Positions 5,840 to 11,102 of a DNA stretch of 11,102 nucleotides are shown here, one piece after another. The DNA comes from Sphaerochaeta sp. (lineage in GTDB: Bacteria; Spirochaetota; Spirochaetia; Sphaerochaetales; Sphaerochaetaceae), in NCBI GenBank assembly GCA_023228445.1, contig JALOBD010000074.1, positions 1 through 11,102 on the forward strand, in the 5' to 3' direction. Made by a program: the position numbers and the translations under genes. Position 1 is the first letter of the stretch. Each line of letters opens with the position of its first letter. Under the pieces are notes generated by a model. The model was not told the origin of the DNA, made no database searches, and saw nothing but the letters and a program-made list of their open reading frames with translations.

Positions 5840-6903
5840 CACCCCTCCAGCACGGTCTTCTCGATCTCCCGCACCTGGCTGCGGTAAAGGTTGGTGATGG
5901 ATGAACCGTAGTCGGCGATCAGCTGGATGATGTTGCGGGGATTCTCGTCGCGGTCCTTGCCATTGAGGCGGTCGCCGGCATCGCCGAGGCCGGGGAGGAT
6001 GTAGGCGGCATCGTTGAGCACCGGATCCATCCACAGCGTATAGACCTCGGCTCCCTCGATGGCCCGGACGATCCTCAGCGACCCCTTCAGTGCGCTGATG
6101 ACGTTGATGAACTTCACGCTCTTGGGCTTGATGCCGTGGTCTTTGAGGTACTTGACGATGGTCACCAGCGAACCGCCGGTGGCATTCATCGGATCGGCGA
6201 AAATCAGATCCTTGCCGTCCAACTCTTCGAGCGAGAAGTAGGACTTGTCCAGATCGAGGATGTAATCCATGTTCGCTTCTTTCTTGGTGTCGTCCCGCTT
6301 GATCTTGAAGAGGGCGAAGGGGGTGACAAAGCCGTCGGAGCTGTACTCCTGGATCTCCTTGCTGAGGATCATCGACGGCAGCAGCGCGCCGCGCAGCATG
6401 ATGCACATCACGCTGTTGTGGATCTGGCTGTCGACATCGGGGATGCGGTGCACCGCGTAGTTCTGCACCGGCGCGGTGACCGGGGTGCGCGTGATGATCG
6501 AGCGTTTGGTCTCCAGTGCCGCATCGGCGTAGACGTGGCCGAAGAGCAGCTCGTAGGCGCGCTGGATGTAGTAGAGGAACTCCTCCTGGCCGGTGGAGGG
6601 GTTGCGCAGCTTGGCGATCAGGCGGCTTGCCTGGGCGTGCTGTTCGCGCGGGGTCTCGAAGGAGTAGACGTGGATGCTCGGCTCGTCGGCCATGAGGTTC
6701 TTCAGGTAGCGTCCGATCTCGGTGGCGCCGCTGGTGAGCGCCCGGTGTGCTTCTTCACAGGTGGCCTCATCGGGTGCACTCTCAAGGCGTCTGCAGTGGT
6801 CCAGGTACTCGCCGTAGAGCGCATCGACGTGCGCCAGCGTCTCCTTGTCCGAATCCTTGAGATACCCGTCAAGGTCCGTTGCGTGAAGAATGATTTTGTT
6901 CAT
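5839..6903 (-). CDS. upp: Uracil phosphoribosyltransferase-like protein with N- and C-terminal extensions
   Basis: The C-terminal two thirds match uracil phosphoribosyltransferase, which makes UMP from uracil and PRPP in pyrimidine salvage. Visible motifs are LETKRSIITRTPV (130-142), LRGALLP (170-176) in place of the usual LRAGLGM, the PRPP loop DPMNATGGSL (237-246; consensus DPMLATGGS) and the uracil-binding YILPGLGDAGDRLNG (301-315). At 354 residues it is much longer than the usual 208 or so: about 80 extra residues precede the core, and about 40 follow the uracil motif. The N-terminal part is acidic and helical, with no domain I recognise. The ATG at 6903 has AGGAG upstream. The gene is followed by, and coupled to, a TPR lipoprotein. 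Normal UPRT activity is likely but the substitutions leave room for another base or a regulatory role. Confidence 0.85.
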   Translation of the reverse strand: MNKIILHATDLDGYLKDSDKETLAHVDALYGEYLDHCRRLESAPDEATCEEAHRALTSGATEIGRYLKNLMADEPSIHVYSFETPREQHAQASRLIAKLRNPSTGQEEFLYYIQRAYELLFGHVYADAALETKRSIITRTPVTAPVQNYAVHRIPDVDSQIHNSVMCIMLRGALLPSMILSKEIQEYSSDGFVTPFALFKIKRDDTKKEANMDYILDLDKSYFSLEELDGKDLIFADPMNATGGSLVTIVKYLKDHGIKPKSVKFINVISALKGSLRIVRAIEGAEVYTLWMDPVLNDAAYILPGLGDAGDRLNGKDRDENPRNIIQLIADYGSSITNLYRSQVREIEKTVLEG

Positions 6904-6932
6904 GAGCTCTCCTACATATACATATCGGTGCG

Positions 6933-6961
6933 ATTTTACCCCAAGAGGGCGCTTTGTACAA
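6933..6961 (-). promoter_or_regulatory. Promoter of the UPRT-like gene operon
   Basis: On the minus strand TTGTAC (6956-6961) is followed after 17 bases by TAAAAT (6933-6938, 5/6 of the consensus -10). The -35 matches only 3/6. The predicted start near 6926 gives a leader of about 23 bases with the AGGAG ribosome site. It lies directly after the stop of the sugar permease gene, so this operon need not depend on the sugar operon. Confidence 0.4.
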
Positions 6962-6967
6962 CACTGA

Positions 6968-7804
6968 TCACCCCTTCACCGACCCTGCCGTCACCCCCTT
7001 GATGAACTGGCTGCTCATCGCCAGATAGAGGGCGAGCACCGGGATGGCGCTGAGCGTCAGCACGGCCAGGACCTTCGACCAGTCGGTCTGGTATTGACCG
7101 AAGAGGCGCGTCACGCCCAAGAGCAGTGTCTTCTGATCCTCACGGTTGATGAAGATCAGCGGGAACCAGAGGTCGTTCCAGAAGGGGATGAGGTTGTAGA
7201 TCGCGACGCTGGCCACCGCAGGGCGGATGAGCGGCAGCACGACCAGCGAGTAGATGCGCCCCTTGGTCGCTCCGTCGATGAGGGCGGCCTCAAAGAGCTC
7301 TTCGGGCAGCTGCCGGATGAAGGTGGTGAGGATGAAGATTCCAACCGGCAGACCCATGGCGATGTAGATCGGCGGCAGTGAGTAGATGGTGTTGAGCAGG
7401 CCCAGTGTGCGGGTGATCTCCAAGAGCCTGATCGATGCAATCTTGATGGGCAGCATCATGCCGGCGATGAAGTAGTAGTAGATGAGAGCCGAGAGCCTGC
7501 CCCGCCAACGGGCCAATGCGTAGGAGGCAAGGCTTGCCAGGAGCACGACAGCCAGCAGGGAGAAGACCACCACCTGGAGGCTGTTCTTGAAGTAGGTGAG
7601 AAAGTCGCCGTCACTGATGACGGTGGAGTAGTTGGAGAAGTTCCACACCGTGGGAATCCAGAAGGGGTTCTCGTAGATGGTGAGCCGGCTCTTGAAGCTG
7701 TTGATGACCAGCGTCCAGATGGGAAAGATCACCACCAAGGCCCAGAGGATGAGGATCAGATGGCTGGCCAGGTGCATGCGCTGTCGTCTCAACGATCGTT
7801 TCAT
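6968..7804 (-). CDS. Sugar ABC transporter inner-membrane permease, MalG type
   Basis: A 278-residue permease of the carbohydrate importer class (CUT1). A basic N-terminus is followed by a first helix (about 13-35) and then the loop NPFWIPTVWNFSNYSTV (46-62), which is typical of MalG relatives. The ATPase-contacting EAA loop is EAALIDGATKGRIY...LP (172-191), with the conserved glycine. The end QFIKGVTAGSVKG is the characteristic C-terminus of this family. It should pair with the MalF-type subunit, whose stop codon overlaps its ATG (ATGA, 7801-7804); GGGGAGG provides the ribosome site. The sugar cannot be told. No ATPase gene accompanies it, so a shared MsmK/UgpC-type ATPase encoded elsewhere is expected. 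Confidence 0.93.
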   Translation of the reverse strand: MKRSLRRQRMHLASHLILILWALVVIFPIWTLVINSFKSRLTIYENPFWIPTVWNFSNYSTVISDGDFLTYFKNSLQVVVFSLLAVVLLASLASYALARWRGRLSALIYYYFIAGMMLPIKIASIRLLEITRTLGLLNTIYSLPPIYIAMGLPVGIFILTTFIRQLPEELFEAALIDGATKGRIYSLVVLPLIRPAVASVAIYNLIPFWNDLWFPLIFINREDQKTLLLGVTRLFGQYQTDWSKVLAVLTLSAIPVLALYLAMSSQFIKGVTAGSVKG

Positions 7805-8712
7805 TCTCCGCCTCCCCGTTGGGTGGAGCGCAGCGTCGGCACGACGACGAGCAGCAGCAAGAAGAAGGTGATGGTGGCAATCGCCGCCCCGAGGCCGGCA
7901 TCGGGGATGCCGATGGGGTGCTGGCCGGCGATGCCGTAGCGGTAGAAGAGGGTGCCGATGAGGTCGGTGGAGTACTCGGGCGCGCCGTTGACGTTCTCCA
8001 TGGCAAAGACGATGTCAAAGGCGTTGAAGTTGTTGACGAAGGTCAGCACACCGATGATGCCGACCACCGGCTTGATGAGGGGCAGTTTGATGTGGAGGAA
8101 GGTCTGCAGCCCGCTGGCCCCCTCCAGGCGGCTGGCTTCGAGCAGCTCGATGCTGATGTTGCGCAGCGCAGCGACGAACATCATCGTGGGGATGCCCATC
8201 CACTGCCAGCAGGAGACGAGCGCGACGATGGGAAGGGCGGTCTTGGTGTCTCCCAGCCATGGGTACTTGAGAAAGGGCAGGCCGATGGAGACGAAGAAGT
8301 CGCCGCTCCATACCGGGTTGAGCATCAGCTTCCAGAGGTAACCGGTGACCAGCACGGCGAAGGTGGTGGGGATGAAGATGATCGTCTGGTAGAGGTGTCG
8401 GCCCCTCATCGTCTCGGCGGTGAGCAGGACAGCGAAGAGGATGCCCAATCCGTTTTGCACCACCATGTGGATGATGAAGAAGATCCAGGTATTGGTGAAT
8501 GCGCCCCAGTAGCGGACGCTGATGCGCTCATCGCCAAAGAGGCGGGCGAAGTTGCCCAGACCCACGAACGACCTGTCCTGTGGCACATTGCCGCTGTAGA
8601 GGCTGAGGCGCAGGCTGTCGATGAGCGGAAACGCCATGAAGAGCGTATAGATGAACAAGGCTGGCAGGAGGTAGACGAGCCATGAGCCAAGCGTGTTGGT
8701 TTTTTTCTGCAT
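7801..8712 (-). CDS. Sugar ABC transporter inner-membrane permease, MalF type
   Basis: A 303-residue permease of the MalF/UgpA type. A first helix (about 11-32) leads to SLYSGN and the FVGLGNFARLF segment (49-59) found in this family. Further helices follow (about 73-98, 108-130 and 160-182), then the EAA loop ELLEASRLEGASGLQTF...KLP (189-211). In this copy EAS replaces EAA, a common variation. The final helix (about 275-294) precedes a basic tail. The ATG at 8712 has GAGGG six bases upstream and is separated from the binding-protein gene by a 50-base gap that holds a strong hairpin. A run of seven A follows two codons after the start; the frame is intact. Confidence 0.93.
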   Translation of the reverse strand: MQKKTNTLGSWLVYLLPALFIYTLFMAFPLIDSLRLSLYSGNVPQDRSFVGLGNFARLFGDERISVRYWGAFTNTWIFFIIHMVVQNGLGILFAVLLTAETMRGRHLYQTIIFIPTTFAVLVTGYLWKLMLNPVWSGDFFVSIGLPFLKYPWLGDTKTALPIVALVSCWQWMGIPTMMFVAALRNISIELLEASRLEGASGLQTFLHIKLPLIKPVVGIIGVLTFVNNFNAFDIVFAMENVNGAPEYSTDLIGTLFYRYGIAGQHPIGIPDAGLGAAIATITFFLLLLVVVPTLRSTQRGGGE

Positions 8713-8727
8713 AGGGTGCCCTCAAGG

Positions 8728-8749
8728 ATCCCGGGCCGAAGCCCGGGAT
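8728..8749 (-). repeat. UUCG-capped stable hairpin between the binding-protein and permease genes
   Basis: The minus strand reads ATCCCGGGC, TTCG, then the exact reverse complement of the first arm: nine perfect base pairs closed by the very stable C(UUCG)G tetraloop. It lies 13 bases after the binding-protein stop and 15 before the next start. No T-run follows, so it is more likely an mRNA-stabilising or attenuating element that raises binding protein over permease than a full terminator. Such hairpins are known after malE-type genes. Confidence 0.75.
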
Positions 8750-8762
8750 ACACGGTGTGAGG

Positions 8763-9992
8763 CTAGAAGAGGGCGGCTACCGAGTCGGCTGCCTGCTTGG
8801 CTGTCACCTGGCCCTTCATCACCCTGATGACCGCTTGGTTCATCGGGGCGTAGAGGTCCATCAGCGCCGGCCACACGAAGCGTGCATCGGTCTCTTTGCC
8901 GCTGTTGAGGGCAAGGAACTCGTTGGCGTGCACATCGGTGAGGGTGATGGGGAAGTTGATCATCGGGAAGTACCCCACCGGCAGGTTCTCGCTGGCCATC
9001 GTCGCCCCCTCACGGGTGCAGAGCCAGGCAAGGAACGCCCTCGCCTCATCCGGGTGGGTGGTGGCGCGGTTCATTGTGATGGCCATGTCCGGGTGGAAGC
9101 AGATCGCCGTCTTCTTTCCCCGGGGAGCCGGGATGGCGAAGAGGCCCCAGTCGAAGGCGGCGTCCTTGTACACCTCGGCTGTCCACGATCCGTCGACGAA
9201 CATCACCGCCTTCTGGCTGGCGAAGAGCACCTGGCTGTCGTTGTAGGTCACCGACTCGAATCCGACCGGGCAGTAGGGGGCGGCATCGGCCATCGCCTGG
9301 TAGGCGGCGACAAAGGAGGCGTCGTTGAGCTTCAGTTCCCCGCTTTCGTAGCGTACCCGCTGGTCTGCTCCTCCGATGAAGTTGGGCAGCATACCCAAGA
9401 AGAAGGTCTCCAGGATGTCCCACTCATCGGCCAGGCCGTTGGCAAGCGGTGTGTAGCCGCGGCTCTTGAGCGTCCTGAGCACGGCCAAAAAATCCTCCCA
9501 GCTCTGCGGAATGGCGAGTCCCTCCTTCCGGAAGATGTCCTTGTTGTAGTAGACGGCGTGGCTGACGGCGGCGAAGGGGACAGCGAACATCTTCCCGTCG
9601 TCCATCTGCCACGGGGCGAGGTTGCTGGCGGTGAAGTTCTGCATCAAGCCCGGGATGTCGGTGCAATCGGCGAAGTAGCCGGCCTTGAAGAGCTCCTCTC
9701 CTGCAGCATACGAGCGGGCATACATCAAATCCGGTCCGGTGTTGCTGTCAAGCTGAAGACGCAGGGTCGCATTGTAGTCGGGTGGGTTGGTCGGCTGGAA
9801 TTTGATGGTGACGTTGGGCGCGACCTTCTTGTACTCGGCCAAGAGCCGGTTCATCTGCACCACGTCATCGGTTCTCCACGAACCCATGGTGAGAGTGACC
9901 TCACCTACGGAGACTTTGGTTCCTTGTGCTGCAATGGGGAGCAATACACAGAGTAGCAATAGCACACAGAGGACAACATTCATTCGTTTCAT
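8763..9992 (-). CDS. Sugar ABC transporter substrate-binding protein (family 1)
   Basis: A 409-residue exported binding protein. Residues 1 to about 23 are a signal peptide (MKRMNVV, then a leucine-rich core, ending PIAAQ); no lipobox cysteine is placed at the cleavage point. The mature protein opens with EVTLTMGSWR (31-40) and continues with VVQMNRLLAEYKKVAPNVTI, the usual first strand and helix of family 1 solute-binding proteins. GPDLMYAR, FAVPFAAVSHAVYYNKDIF and SWEDFLAVL follow in the standard order for maltose-binding-like folds; MFVDGSW and AFLAWL lie in the C-terminal half. A ribosome site AAGGAG precedes the ATG at 9992. It heads the operon with the two permeases. The ligand is probably a sugar or oligosaccharide but cannot be specified. 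Confidence 0.93.
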   Translation of the reverse strand: MKRMNVVLCVLLLLCVLLPIAAQGTKVSVGEVTLTMGSWRTDDVVQMNRLLAEYKKVAPNVTIKFQPTNPPDYNATLRLQLDSNTGPDLMYARSYAAGEELFKAGYFADCTDIPGLMQNFTASNLAPWQMDDGKMFAVPFAAVSHAVYYNKDIFRKEGLAIPQSWEDFLAVLRTLKSRGYTPLANGLADEWDILETFFLGMLPNFIGGADQRVRYESGELKLNDASFVAAYQAMADAAPYCPVGFESVTYNDSQVLFASQKAVMFVDGSWTAEVYKDAAFDWGLFAIPAPRGKKTAICFHPDMAITMNRATTHPDEARAFLAWLCTREGATMASENLPVGYFPMINFPITLTDVHANEFLALNSGKETDARFVWPALMDLYAPMNQAVIRVMKGQVTAKQAADSVAALF

Positions 9993-10019
9993 GGTTCACA
10001 CTCCTTACTGTGTTTGATG

Positions 10020-10051
10020 CCTCCAGTATACCACCGATTCGACCTCCAGTA
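10020..10051 (-). repeat. Pair of 9-base direct repeats over the sugar operon promoter
   Basis: On the minus strand TACTGGAGG occurs twice, at 10043-10051 and 10020-10028, 23 bases apart start to start (about two helical turns). The downstream copy overlaps the -10 element. This arrangement could be a regulator binding site, but chance is possible. Confidence 0.4.
10025..10033 (-). promoter_or_regulatory. Extended -10 promoter of the sugar transporter operon
   Basis: The minus strand carries TGGTATACT, an extended -10 (TGn plus TATACT, 5/6). No good -35 lies at 16-18 bases, as is common for extended -10 promoters or those needing an activator. The predicted start near 10018 gives a leader of about 26 bases containing AAGGAG. 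Confidence 0.5.
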
Positions 10052-10135
10052 CGGCAAAATATGCAAAAGAACAAAGAATCTTGGCCGACGGGCGATTTTC
10101 TGACCGTGATGGCACCCCTGATCAATTTTTATCGA

Positions 10136-10205
10136 TTAATTTGAGGAAAGTGGTGAACTGTCCCACGCCTTTGTGGTAGGATGGACAGCAGCGTTAATTT
10201 GAGGA
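10136..10205 (+). repeat. 12-base direct repeat in the adk upstream region
   Basis: TTAATTTGAGGA occurs at 10136-10147 and again at 10194-10205, 58 bases apart, with TGG shortly after each copy. The second copy contains the adk ribosome site. The remainder of 9993-10215 holds the two divergent promoters and an AT-rich stretch (10121-10142) with no gene. Confidence 0.55.
10154..10182 (+). promoter_or_regulatory. Probable adk promoter
   Basis: TGGTAGGAT (10174-10182) is an extended -10 with the same TAGGAT hexamer as the btu promoter. The -35 candidate TGAACT (10154-10159) at 17 bases is poor (3/6). The predicted start near 10189 leaves a leader of about 27 bases. Confidence 0.35.
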
Positions 10206-10215
10206 GGTGGTAGCG

Positions 10216-10845
10216 ATGAAGTTGGTATTCCTCGGTCCCCCGGGAGCCGGCAAAGGAACGATTGCGGCACTGGCGAGGGAGCACTACCGGATTCCCCATA
10301 TCTCCACGGGGGAGCTGTTTCGTGCCCACATCAAGGGGCACACCCCCCTCGGCCTGGAGGTAGAGGCGATCTTGGGACGGGGGGACCTCGTCCCCGATGA
10401 TATCACCGTCGAGATGGTGCGCACCCGCCTCTGTGAGGCGGATGCCCGCTCAGGCTTCATCCTCGATGGCTTTCCCCGCACCATCGCCCAGGCCGATGCG
10501 CTGGACCAGATGGTCCGCCTCGATAAAGTGGTGAACTTCGTCCTTGATGAGGAGGTGATCATCGCCCGCCTCTCGGGACGGCGGGTGTGTCCAGTGACCG
10601 GGAAAATCTACCACCTGACGAACAACCCACCCAAGATTGATGGGGTCGATGATGAGACGGGCGAGCCGTTGATCCAGCGCGACGACGATCGCCCCGAGGC
10701 GATCCACAACCGCCTTGAGGTCTATCAGCGCCAGACCTTCCCCCTGATCGAGTACTATCGCACCAGAAGCTTGGTTGTCGACATTGACGCGTCGCCAACC
10801 CCTCCTGAGGTCTTTGCCAGCCTTGAGGTTGTACTGGGTCGTTGA
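10216..10845 (+). CDS. adk: Adenylate kinase
   Basis: A 209-residue essential cytoplasmic enzyme that interconverts ATP plus AMP with two ADP. The P-loop GPPGAGKGT is at 7-15. The AMP-binding segment ISTGELFRAHI (29-39) follows, and DGFPRT is at 84-89. The LID domain spans about 121-158 (GRRVCPVTGKIYH to LIQRDDDRPE), which makes this the long form. The single LID cysteine means it lacks the four-cysteine zinc site found in many Gram-positive enzymes. A strong ribosome site GGAGG lies eight bases before the ATG at 10216; an in-frame GTG at 10207 lies within that site and was not used. It faces the sugar operon's promoter and ends one base before the convergent LacI-type gene. Confidence 0.97.
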   Translation: MKLVFLGPPGAGKGTIAALAREHYRIPHISTGELFRAHIKGHTPLGLEVEAILGRGDLVPDDITVEMVRTRLCEADARSGFILDGFPRTIAQADALDQMVRLDKVVNFVLDEEVIIARLSGRRVCPVTGKIYHLTNNPPKIDGVDDETGEPLIQRDDDRPEAIHNRLEVYQRQTFPLIEYYRTRSLVVDIDASPTPPEVFASLEVVLGR

Positions 10846-10846
10846 A

Positions 10847-11102
10847 TCAGCGCTTGACCAATGAGTCGCGCAGCAAGAGTCGGTGCTCGACGGTGAGGTG
10901 CACCGACTCTTGTTGTGTCCCATCGATGATCGAGAAGAGGGTCTTCGCCCCGAGGCGTCCCTTCTCAGCAGCCGGTTGGTCGATGGTGGTGAGGGCCGGT
11001 GTGATGGTGGAGGCTTGCTCGATGTTGTCAAAGCCGACCACCGAGATCTCCTCGGGGACCTTGATGCCCGCCTCCTTGAAGGCGACGATGCATCCGATGG
11101 CG
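10847..11102 (-). CDS. LacI-family transcriptional regulator (N-terminus beyond window edge)
   Basis: About 84 C-terminal residues are visible, ending at a TGA (10847-10849); the start and DNA-binding domain lie outside the window. The sequence AIGCIVAFKEAGIKVPEEIS, then VVGFDNIEQASTITPALTTI, is the hallmark of LacI/GalR effector-binding domains: the conserved AIG helix, VPEEISVVGFD strand and TP-LTT hinge element. QPAAEKGRLGAKTLF and a final HRLLLRDS match the last helix and the closing strand (the R-L-V-x-R-x-S type ending). Such proteins repress sugar operons and release DNA upon binding a sugar-related effector. The nearby sugar transporter operon is a candidate target, but adk stands between them and no operator could be identified. 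Confidence 0.93.
   Translation of the reverse strand, partial: AIGCIVAFKEAGIKVPEEISVVGFDNIEQASTITPALTTIDQPAAEKGRLGAKTLFSIIDGTQQESVHLTVEHRLLLRDSLVKR
10874..10912 (+). terminator. Likely adk terminator hairpin inside the LacI-type gene
   Basis: A perfect 13-bp inverted repeat: CAAGAGTCGGTGC (10874-10886) and its exact reverse complement (10900-10912) around a 13-base loop, 29 bases after the adk stop. The plus strand continues TTGTGT, only moderately T-rich; the minus strand side has no T-run. It encodes the QESVH and EHRLLL parts of the regulator on the other strand. Confidence 0.6.

Noticed and set aside
8700..8706. Run of seven A near the start of the MalF-type gene as a frameshift site
   Set aside because: The reading frame is intact with family features from the first helix on; no alternative frame of interest opens there.
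8757..9956. A 399-codon open frame on the plus strand covering the sugar-binding protein gene
   Set aside because: It mirrors the real gene's codon pattern on the opposite strand, has a composition rich in Gly, Val, Glu and His with no family motif, and lacks a ribosome site. The minus-strand product is a clear family 1 binding protein.
10121..10142. ATCGAT-centred AT-rich segment as a LacI-type operator
   Set aside because: The arms outside the central six bases are only partly symmetrical and the site is over 90 bases upstream of the sugar promoter.
10150..10179. A nine-codon GTG-initiated leader peptide upstream of adk, after GAGGAAAG
   Set aside because: Its stop codon overlaps the predicted adk -10, so it would not be on the adk transcript, and the peptide has no regulatory codon pattern.
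1..11102. CRISPR arrays, insertion sequences, tRNA or rRNA genes, phage or defence genes
   Set aside because: No regularly spaced repeats, transposase-like frames, terminal inverted repeats or structural RNA patterns were seen apart from the riboswitch.

Overview
The window is an ordinary-looking, tightly packed bacterial chromosome segment of fairly high GC content (judged by eye, not computed). It carries ten complete protein genes and two partial genes cut by the window edges. A lipoprotein signal and three different exported binding-protein or lipoprotein systems suggest a diderm bacterium. The gene mix (binding-protein sugar transporter without its own ATPase, extended UPRT-like protein, paired short chromate transporters) would fit a spirochaete of the Sphaerochaeta type. 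That assignment is inference from gene content and is not proven by any marker here.

Layout, left to right. (1) Positions 1-796, minus: start of a Gfo/Idh/MocA oxidoreductase with its own promoter. (2) Positions 876-3714, minus: a vitamin B12 uptake operon, btuF-btuC-btuD, with overlapping genes. It is headed by a clear cobalamin riboswitch (3545-3678) and a TTGACA/TAGGAT promoter. (3) Positions 3727-5298, plus: rnhA (RNase HI) and two short chromate-transporter subunits, stop-to-start coupled. The rnhA promoter is back-to-back with the B12 promoter and places the predicted transcription start on the rnhA start codon, so the mRNA may be leaderless. (4) Positions 5282-6961, minus: a UPRT-like gene with extra N- and C-terminal regions, coupled to a small TPR-type lipoprotein. 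(5) Positions 6968-10033, minus: a sugar ABC importer (binding protein, then MalF- and MalG-type permeases) with a UUCG-capped hairpin after the binding-protein gene. (6) Positions 10216-10845, plus: adk (adenylate kinase). (7) Positions 10847 to the right edge, minus: the C-terminal part of a LacI-family regulator that ends one base from adk.

How the parts work together. The B12 operon is a self-contained uptake system controlled by its own ligand. The sugar importer needs an ATPase encoded elsewhere, and the LacI-type regulator nearby is a candidate for its control, but the sequence does not prove it. Both convergent gene pairs leave no room for a terminator between them. In each case a hairpin that could serve as one lies inside the neighbour's coding sequence; the best is a 13-bp perfect inverted repeat after adk, within the lacI-type gene.

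No mobile element, CRISPR array, tRNA, rRNA or defence gene was seen. The most noteworthy items are regulatory (riboswitch platform, leaderless rnhA, intragenic terminators), plus the unusual UPRT-like protein. I did not find a convincing wholly new system.
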